From Orbilia blumenaviensis (lineage: Eukaryota; Ascomycota; Orbiliomycetes; Orbiliales; Orbiliaceae), in assembly GCA_036872755.1 (NCBI GenBank), contig JAVHNS010000012.1, forward strand, positions 930,001 to 994,000: 64,000 nucleotides of DNA. The letters are read 5' to 3'. The position numbers and the translations under genes are program-made. This document shows positions 57,319 through 64,000 of the stretch, one piece after another. The notes beneath the pieces are model-generated. The model worked only from the letters and a program-made list of their open reading frames with translations. It ran no database searches and was not told the DNA's origin. The stretch's first letter is position 1, and each line of letters starts with the position of its first letter.

Positions 57319-58851
57319 CTACGACTGTAGTTTCATAGTCCCGCAATTACTGCAAGTCCACCATTCTTGTCTTACAAACCATCCGCAAGAATGGCATTTC
57401 CAGGTCGGCAGGCCATGGATTGTGATATCCTTGTTCAGTCCAGCGGAAGCACCGCCATCGCCTCTGGGAGATGTGGCGTTTGCATGTGGCGCAGGCCTAT
57501 CAACCCCCTTCCCTTTCCCTACATTAGTACTCTGAGATCTTTCTGTTTTGCGTTTTTCGAAGTCTCTGAGTGCGACTATCTGTGCTCTTGTTTCGCTATC
57601 GTCAAGTGGCTTTGTATTCCGCTCGACCCGACATAGTGAGCACTGTAGATGGCTTTCTTCGTTGACGAAGGTGCAAACTTGGCAGCTCCACCCTGGTGAT
57701 ACTACCGGAACAGTGGATATCGAATGGCCTGGGTTCACGGGTGCGGACTGGGTTCTATTTATATTCCTTGGTGAAGAAGAATTTGTGAGATCTATAGTAT
57801 TGGGTATACCGCGAGACGACGATGAAGGCTGTGGTTGCTGTTCCCGTTCCCTAGCTTTGATTCTCTCCTCTTCCCTGTCTGCTTCCTCTAGGAGCTCTAT
57901 CGCTGCAAGCATGATTGCACGTTCGTTCGCGCTATCCATCTGTGCAACGCTTTCGAATCCGTGCATTTGCGCGATCTCTCGTTCAATGACTTCAGCCGTC
58001 GAGTGTCGGACGCCAGAACATAGCCCTTCTTGAGGTCGTGAAGGGGGTTGTGGTTCCCTAACTGGTCCCGAGACCCGTCTTTTGTCCTTTTCCTTTTCCT
58101 TCTCCCATTGCCTCTTGAGTGCTGCTTCTGCGGCGGTTCCTTGAGGTGTAGCATAAGGCGATGGGGCGTGGCTGTTTGGTGGAGCAGACCCCGCCCCACT
58201 CCGGCCCCTCCCACCGCCATCCCTTGGCTTCAGGGTTGAAGAGCCACCAGGTCTATCGTCTATCAACCATCGAATAGGTGCTAGAGAACCGGTTCCTAAT
58301 ATTCTTCCTCTTCCCTGATCCCCTTTCCTTCGTTTCTCAGCAGCTTCTCTCGCTTTCTTCTTTGCTTCATGATTACTAAGCCCCTTTGGAACTTGACCTA
58401 GCGATTCTCCTTTCCCCAAGAACCCCTCGCCAGTATATCCAGTATACTTCAGCGTTTCGAGCTCCCCCTGTAATGATCTAAACATCTGCCAAAACTTTTC
58501 ATCGTGAGGACCGTGAACACAATGTGTAAGCTCGTGCAACATAGTTTGCACAACACTTTCGTACGGCAAGAACACCTTAGAATCATAGGATTGCCGTAAC
58601 CTCAGCTGAATAATTGGAAGATTTGATGTTCCGGGGAAAGAAGTGTTTAGCCCAAGTAGGTTCGTTTCCATCTCTGGGTAGAACTCGGCGAGCTTGGCGA
58701 TGCGGAAAGAGTGACGACGCATGATTGGTTTGACAAGTGAAGCGATGCGTTGGAGAGTTGATAGAGCGTATGGTGCATTGGGATAGTTGGTTAGGTGGAA
58801 AAACGTCCCGATCAGAGTGTCGGGATCGTTGAGAATGTGGGTAGTGACCAT
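57319..58851 (-). CDS. WSS1: WLM-domain metalloprotease, Wss1-like
   Basis: Single-exon protein of 510 residues, ATG at 58851 (AAAATGG). The N-terminal WLM protease domain (about 1-170) has zinc motif HELTHCVHGPHDEKFW, that is HExxHxxxxxxH, preceded by LLGLNTSFPG and IQLRLR. A low-complexity middle carries a TIDLTN stretch (about 348) similar to SUMO-interacting motifs. Two RanBP2-type zinc fingers close the protein: WSCQVCTFVNEESHLQCSLC (about 400) and a C-terminal WKCHSCGWFVRQEWWTCSNC. Wss1/SPRTN-type proteases remove DNA-protein crosslinks, guided by SUMO and ubiquitin. Yeast Wss1 is shorter and lacks the second finger in this position. Confidence 0.9.
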   Translation of the reverse strand: MVTTHILNDPDTLIGTFFHLTNYPNAPYALSTLQRIASLVKPIMRRHSFRIAKLAEFYPEMETNLLGLNTSFPGTSNLPIIQLRLRQSYDSKVFLPYESVVQTMLHELTHCVHGPHDEKFWQMFRSLQGELETLKYTGYTGEGFLGKGESLGQVPKGLSNHEAKKKAREAAEKRRKGDQGRGRILGTGSLAPIRWLIDDRPGGSSTLKPRDGGGRGRSGAGSAPPNSHAPSPYATPQGTAAEAALKRQWEKEKEKDKRRVSGPVREPQPPSRPQEGLCSGVRHSTAEVIEREIAQMHGFESVAQMDSANERAIMLAAIELLEEADREEERIKAREREQQPQPSSSSRGIPNTIDLTNSSSPRNINRTQSAPVNPGHSISTVPVVSPGWSCQVCTFVNEESHLQCSLCRVERNTKPLDDSETRAQIVALRDFEKRKTERSQSTNVGKGKGVDRPAPHANATSPRGDGGASAGLNKDITIHGLPTWKCHSCGWFVRQEWWTCSNCGTMKLQS

Positions 58852-60256
58852 TTTGGCGGGGTTGCGAAGAATAGACGAACGTTGTATATCCCGGCCGTGA
58901 AATATGTCCTAGGTCCGCTGGCTGATACGAAAGTTACTCGTCCAACGGTATGCTTTTAGATGCACTAGTGAAAGATGTTGCGATGTAAATTATATGCTAT
59001 GCGCAGCGTCCCGTTTCTGACATACGATGCCTCCAACGTCGTCGGCGATGAAGCTAATGAGGGTTCGACTTAGCCCTATAGTGAAGCGGATTAAAGAACT
59101 CCCGTCGTAACATGATAGAGGGATTTAGGAAAACAAGAAGTAGATGACAAGGAAGATTTATAAGATGTTTAGAGAGGCGTGGAATGTACTAGTTTGATTA
59201 GGTAGTGCGGTGGCAGGCAACGACGACGAGGCTGTCTTACGCGTACAAGGGCTGGCGATTTATGCTGGCGTTGGCAAAGGGTTCGAGGGAGGTTTGGGAT
59301 ATGTCAGCTGGAGAACCGAGGCTTGGGGTGATTTGCGCCAACGCGGAAAATGCAACAAATGGAGAAACTGACAACGGAGACTTGCATGCGCTCTGCATCT
59401 GGATGTCGGTATCCTTAGACATTTCGACATAACTTGAGTAGCTTAGGTCCCCTGTCTCTATTTCAGTTCCGTGCGCAGACCTGGCTTTAGGTTCGCGGAA
59501 GATGGAAATCGACGGAGAAGGATGGGCGGTTTTAATCTATAGCGTGTGAGGTGTGTAACTAAGTACTTACCTAAGGACTGATGCTGCGTTCGCTGCGCCG
59601 CTTCCTTGTCGCGGACTAGTATGTCGCGGAAAACCATCAATCGCCGACCACCAAATTGGTAAACCAGAATTCGCGCTTTTCGCAGAAGGTTTGAAGACGA
59701 AACACCGCGAATCTAAATTAATATTCTAACTAACCAAGCCCCGGGTTTAATAGACAAAAAAATGAAAACTGCTATGCATTTGTTTACATAGGACGTAATA
59801 GCTTGCTAACTGCTACCAGCGGCCAATTGCGTCGACGAGATGGTTAATATATTAATTCGATTATAGGGTCTATGCATCCAAGACTGCGCTATGGCCCGAG
59901 CCATTATGATTGGTGTGGTACTGGGCTAAAGTCTTCAGCCTTGCAACATGATGCAAGGTTTGCCTAAGCCTCCGAACATGGTAACGCTATGCATGATATC
60001 AAGAGGCTGCGGAACATCGGCTGGTAGACTGACTACTACTCGTCAAGTTCGCGCTCCTACCCCTTAAGCTGTTTCGCCACATATATATACTCCATGTATC
60101 ACAGTTATACATTGACATTCGTCGTTACAGTTCCTACGCGATACCAACCCTTTTAATTTCACCCTTGCGCACAGTAAACTACGACAAGATAAAAGAGCAT
60201 CCTCGCGAGATCCCTGGGCGGCATCTCTGCTTGTCCACTTGTTCTAGTACTGCCAA
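58852..60256. other. Intergenic, divergent promoters
   Basis: Two 60-75 codon frames near 59205-59640 have no recognisable content, although a GTAAGT donor occurs near 59570 on the minus strand. No gene is called. Confidence 0.45.
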
Positions 60257-63200
60257 ATGGCGGAGGCGATAGGACTTGCAGCTTCGATCGTCGGCCTGCT
60301 AGCGGTCGGCGCCAAACTCATCCCATGGCTATCAAATGTCACCCAGAAGATGAAAGATGTCCCGGATTCGGTCAGATCAGTAATATTTGAACTTAACGAG
60401 ACAACTATTATCCTCGGAGCTATCCAAGGTTATATCACCGAACAAGAGAAAGTAGCTCGAAATCGAAAATGCTTAATCTCGATGGATAATATTTCGGTCA
60501 CTTTAACAGGATTTGTGGTTACATACTCAGATCTTGAGCGATATGTTGACCTAGCGAAAGTTGATGACGATATGTCTACTTTTGATAGGAGCAAATGGCT
60601 CCTACGGGAGAAAGAAGTGTTAGACGCCGTTCGAAGGCTACAGAATCACAAATCCTCCCTTAATTTGATGCTTAGTATCATTCAAAAGTAAGTTTTCAAT
60701 TCCTAGAAAGCTTGGGTAATTGGTACATCTCTGATCCCTTCCCGGCCGGGAATTACAGTTCATCTTTGGGTAAAGCAGAGCACGAAATGGAGCGTCTTTG
60801 TAAATTGGTCGAGCATGCTTTATTGCGTGACCAGCATTTAGTTGCACAGCTTGAGCATCGAAATCGCAAGGCTATCCAAGGAACCTCGACAACATTTTCG
60901 GTTCCAGATACAGCTACGATTCCTAGTACAATAGTCGAAGATGGGGCGTCAACAGTTGTGGCCGCTAAGTCCAACAGCCGAAGAATATTGCTAAAATCTT
61001 TACTCCCTAATTTTGAGGCTCTGATAGGGGAGCGAGGCACACCTTTCGATTTCGAGAAAGATTTATTGACATCATGGGTCTATAAGAGATCGGGTTTTCA
61101 TATATCTAAGTCTTCCCTTTGGAGCCGAGAAGGGTCGGAAAGACGCATGGCATTATCCGCCATTTCCCAGCTCACGTGGGCAGAAGTATCAAACATCTCG
61201 GTTTTTAGCCTCCCAATATTTTCGGTTGACATATACAACGGCTACCATTACGCTACTCTAGGGGGCATCAATATAGGGCACTCTATCAGTAATACAACTC
61301 AACCGCAAACCCCCTCAAAATCTACGGTAGAAGGCCCCGTTAATTCCGTTGACAGTGCCCTCGCCATCGACAACCGCGCGCACTTTAAGGACACAAAACC
61401 TCGACGATTTACTCTGAGCCGGTCCTCTCTACGCGTTTCTCGTAGTACAGCAGGCGAAATTATTGATACTACCGAAGACGTCGACTATGATCGTAAGACA
61501 GAAGATCAGATATGGGGTACAAGGTACCTCGGATCGGACAGACGACGGTATTTAGTGAATCCAATAAAAATGAGACCGAGAAAACCGACAGCCGGAAAAA
61601 CCGCCAGGTTTACCTTGATATCATATTCTGAAAATCCCTTCCTAATCCCGCCCTTGGTTACTGGTCTTCCCGAAATCCCAGATGAATCTGTACTGATTGG
61701 TCGCGAGGGTTTACTAAAGAAGCTTACGGCGCATCTAGACCCGGCCAGACCGCGTCCGAAATTACTCTTGTCGATAGACGAAGAATATCAGTCAGGACAA
61801 TTTCGGCCAGGTGCCATGCCTATGGAAGAACATATTCCTCGCGTATTTTTCTTATGGGGTAGAATTGGGAGCGGAAAGACGAGGATTGCTTTGGAGTACC
61901 TTTACCAGGTAAGGGATAAAAGAGGAGAGGAAGCCGGGCAGGTTAAAAGTAAGCTGGGTTTTCACCCAAACCATGGCTCTAAAGGTTCGGAATACCAGCA
62001 CATTTTATGGGTCGATGCGAGTACACATCGGACAATTCGTGACGCATTCTATGAATTCGGTCGAAAGGTGGATTCATCTCTATCGTCTCATCGGGGAGAG
62101 ATTATATGTGCAGCCCTGGAATACTTTAACAACACAGGTAAGCTAACGCCTGGGTATTATTGTCATAATTCTTCTCATACCCTTAGCCTATAAGGGTGAC
62201 AGGCATCGATAGATCACTAATCAACACCATGGCGAAACTCTCGAAAACAGCTTCCCCGTGGCTAATAATATTCGATAGCCTTGACGACCTTGACCTTATC
62301 ATGAATTACTGGCCGCTAAATCCGAATGGGTCGATCCTTATTACTACGAGAGACCCAGAGCTGCACAAAACAATTGACTGGACGGTCACCTCCCTGGGCG
62401 TAATTGAGTGTAAAGGGACTCAAATACGCCCTCGGCACGAAGATCTAAGGGGTAAATGGGCTGGTGAGGAGGTAGGCGACCTTGACAACAGCGCCGCGAT
62501 AGAGCTACTTATAAATTGCATTTGCCATCCACGTAATAGTCTCTTAGGTGGTGGCTATTCCAACTCCATACTCAATCTCTGCAGACTCGAAAGTTACACT
62601 AAAAGGAAAAAATTCTTTGAAGCAATTGGCGCATCGCCGGACTTAATTCATGCCACCGCAGAGGGTATTAAATTGGGTTTGATAGATACAGGAGCTATTT
62701 TGGATCAAGGATATGTGGATCTCAGGGTTTTCGAAGAGGAGTATGCTAGATATGTAAAGACTAATCAGCCGTCTGTGGAGTCGAGGTCACAATATGCAGC
62801 CATTACCGCCAAATGGGATATCGAACTTAAAAACCTTGATAAATTTCGGAGGACTACACAATACGAGCCCATAGATCCTGAAAACGCTTGGAAGGACGAC
62901 CTGATTCCATTTCAATTGTTGATGTTCCTTCACCCAACCCATTTCCAAGGCCGAGTACTCCTGGCTTCTTACTACCGAGATAACAATAGAACTCAACAGC
63001 ATAACGAAGACCAATTACTTGCCGTTTTGAGCCGATCCCGTCGATTGCTTGGAGGCTTTTCAAGGCCCCACTCAAAATTCTATCAAATGAGTGGCACTTT
63101 CAGAAGATATATGGCAGTTAAAATAAGCTGGAAAGATCAACAGTTCCTGTTTGGTGGAGCTTCCAGCATTCTGACTGATACCTTGGCCATAGATCACTTT

Positions 63201-64000
63201 GGAAAGTGTGCTGGAGAGCTCAGTAGATTTATGGTCATATCTACCTTAGTACAAAGCCAGCATGTTATATTGCTCGATACGTTTCCACATATTGGAGCCC
63301 TACGCCAGTTATTCTCCCGTTTTACACCTCGCAACAAGATCTGGGGTCGGTCGGCACCGTATATTTATCATTATACTATGTCCAGTGGATTTTCTATTAG
63401 CTTCTTAACTGCATTAAGAAGGTTTATCTGGTAAGAATCCTGAATAATAGAGAAATTATGAAAGCCTTTCGATTGTGCGTCCAATTTTAGATGAATTGGA
63501 GTTGTACGTTTGACTTTTGTTCCGGCATTAGCGAAACATCGTGGCCAATTGCTAATATAGCTCTTTTCCATTCGCAAAGTATCGTCAATACCACAAAATG
63601 TCAGGATGTTCACAAAGCAGAGGCTCTGAGCTGCCTAGACTCCCTTCGGCCTCTTTTCTTACAACCGGATCCTCAAACCTATATATATGGCAGTTTAGAT
63701 ACAACATCTTTTGAGTTAGCAGCATTTCATATCATCTTCGCAGGTGAGGCTGTAGGAAAGGGGCAATTACAGATGGCTATGAATCTCTACAGAGAAGCGG
63801 GAAAGTATTGTCTAAAGATAAACACAACGCGCGCTAGTAGTTCCTATGGCCAGTGTGAAGCTAGCGACTACATTTCAACCACCGAGACCAGTTCAACCAG
63901 TACCAACGACTCAACTACGTATACCCAATGGCCCATAGAGAGAATGATAATCTTCAACACAAAAATCGCACGTTGCTTATACGCCTCGGGTGAGAAGCTC
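60257..64000 (+). CDS. NLR (STAND) protein: Helo-like N-terminus, NB-ARC; 3' truncated by window
   Basis: Partial, at least 1169 residues; exons 60257-60687, 60759-62137, 62203-63430 and 63532 to the window end, all in phase. Residues 1-145 look like the fungal STAND N-terminal (Helo-like) domain: AEAIGLAASIVGLLAVGAK is a glycine-spaced hydrophobic helix of the kind that inserts in membranes during cell death. Residues 230-490 are a variable linker. The NTPase has FFLWGRIGSGKTR (about 505-518) as Walker A, LIIFDSLDD (about 623) as Walker B and GSILITTRD after it. The GLPLA-type motif expected next is degenerate. Beyond about 720 come helical segments, and SCLDSLRPLF..., MAMNLYREAGKYC... and ERMIIFNTKIARCL could be TPR-like repeats, cut by the edge. 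A ligand-gated switch is the known family mode; what it senses is unknown. Confidence 0.85.

Noticed and set aside
59205..59640. Small gene on either strand upstream of the second NLR
   Set aside because: Short frames on both strands have no similarity. A GTAAGT donor exists on the minus strand, but no acceptor gave a sensible second exon.

Overview
This is a stretch of nuclear DNA from a filamentous ascomycete (Pezizomycotina). Support comes from short spliceosomal introns of about 50-100 bp with GT..AG ends and CTAAY-type branch sites, from fungal families (Zn2Cys6 factor, STAND/NLR proteins, F-box proteins, fungal CorA-like transporter, tyrosinase), from orthologs of yeast-type housekeeping genes (Sec66, Trm82, Wss1, Ptc7), and from tRNA-Pro genes with introns. 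A class cannot be fixed from the sequence alone. I resolved 18 protein genes, most with an exon structure rebuilt by hand, one further small gene of unknown function, three tRNAs and several coding relics. Many long open frames begin at non-ATG codons, so starts were moved to the first credible ATG.

Layout. 2.6-17.3 kb is accessory DNA with every gene on the minus strand: a four-exon PNP-NACHT-WD40 NLR of about 2064 residues, a divergent fungal protein kinase, a TauD/TfdA-type dioxygenase and a transcription factor with an internal Zn2Cys6 cluster. 18.3-34.1 kb is mixed: GNAT acetyltransferase, an unknown small gene, two F-box proteins and an F-box-like relic, a CorA-like transporter, a conserved fungal unknown, a G-patch/DUF4187 protein and a secreted protein with a sugar-binding-like C-terminus. 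34-37.6 kb and 43-48 kb are AT-rich and gene-poor. Between them lie a C2H2-like gene, an imperfect 59-bp inverted repeat, a tyrosinase and the first tRNA; two more tRNA-Pro(TGG) genes lie at 46.6-47.3 kb. 48.2-49.7 kb holds a second PNP-family gene whose N-terminus is a duplicated motif joined by a proline-rich linker. 51.9-58.9 kb is a compact conserved block: PTC7-type phosphatase, SEC66, TRM82 and a WSS1-like protease. The window ends inside a second NLR, with a Helo-like N-terminus and an NB-ARC-type NTPase.

How the genes relate. The main theme is fungal innate immunity and programmed cell death: two STAND proteins with different effector types plus a free-standing PNP protein. Relatives of the PNP domain in bacterial anti-phage defence cleave nucleotides. 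The two PNP domains share a cysteine-rich insert. The strongest candidates for something undescribed are the duplicated N-terminal domain of the second PNP gene, the shared Cys insert, the inverted repeat at 39.6 kb and the dense CCGG-motif fields flanking the GNAT gene.
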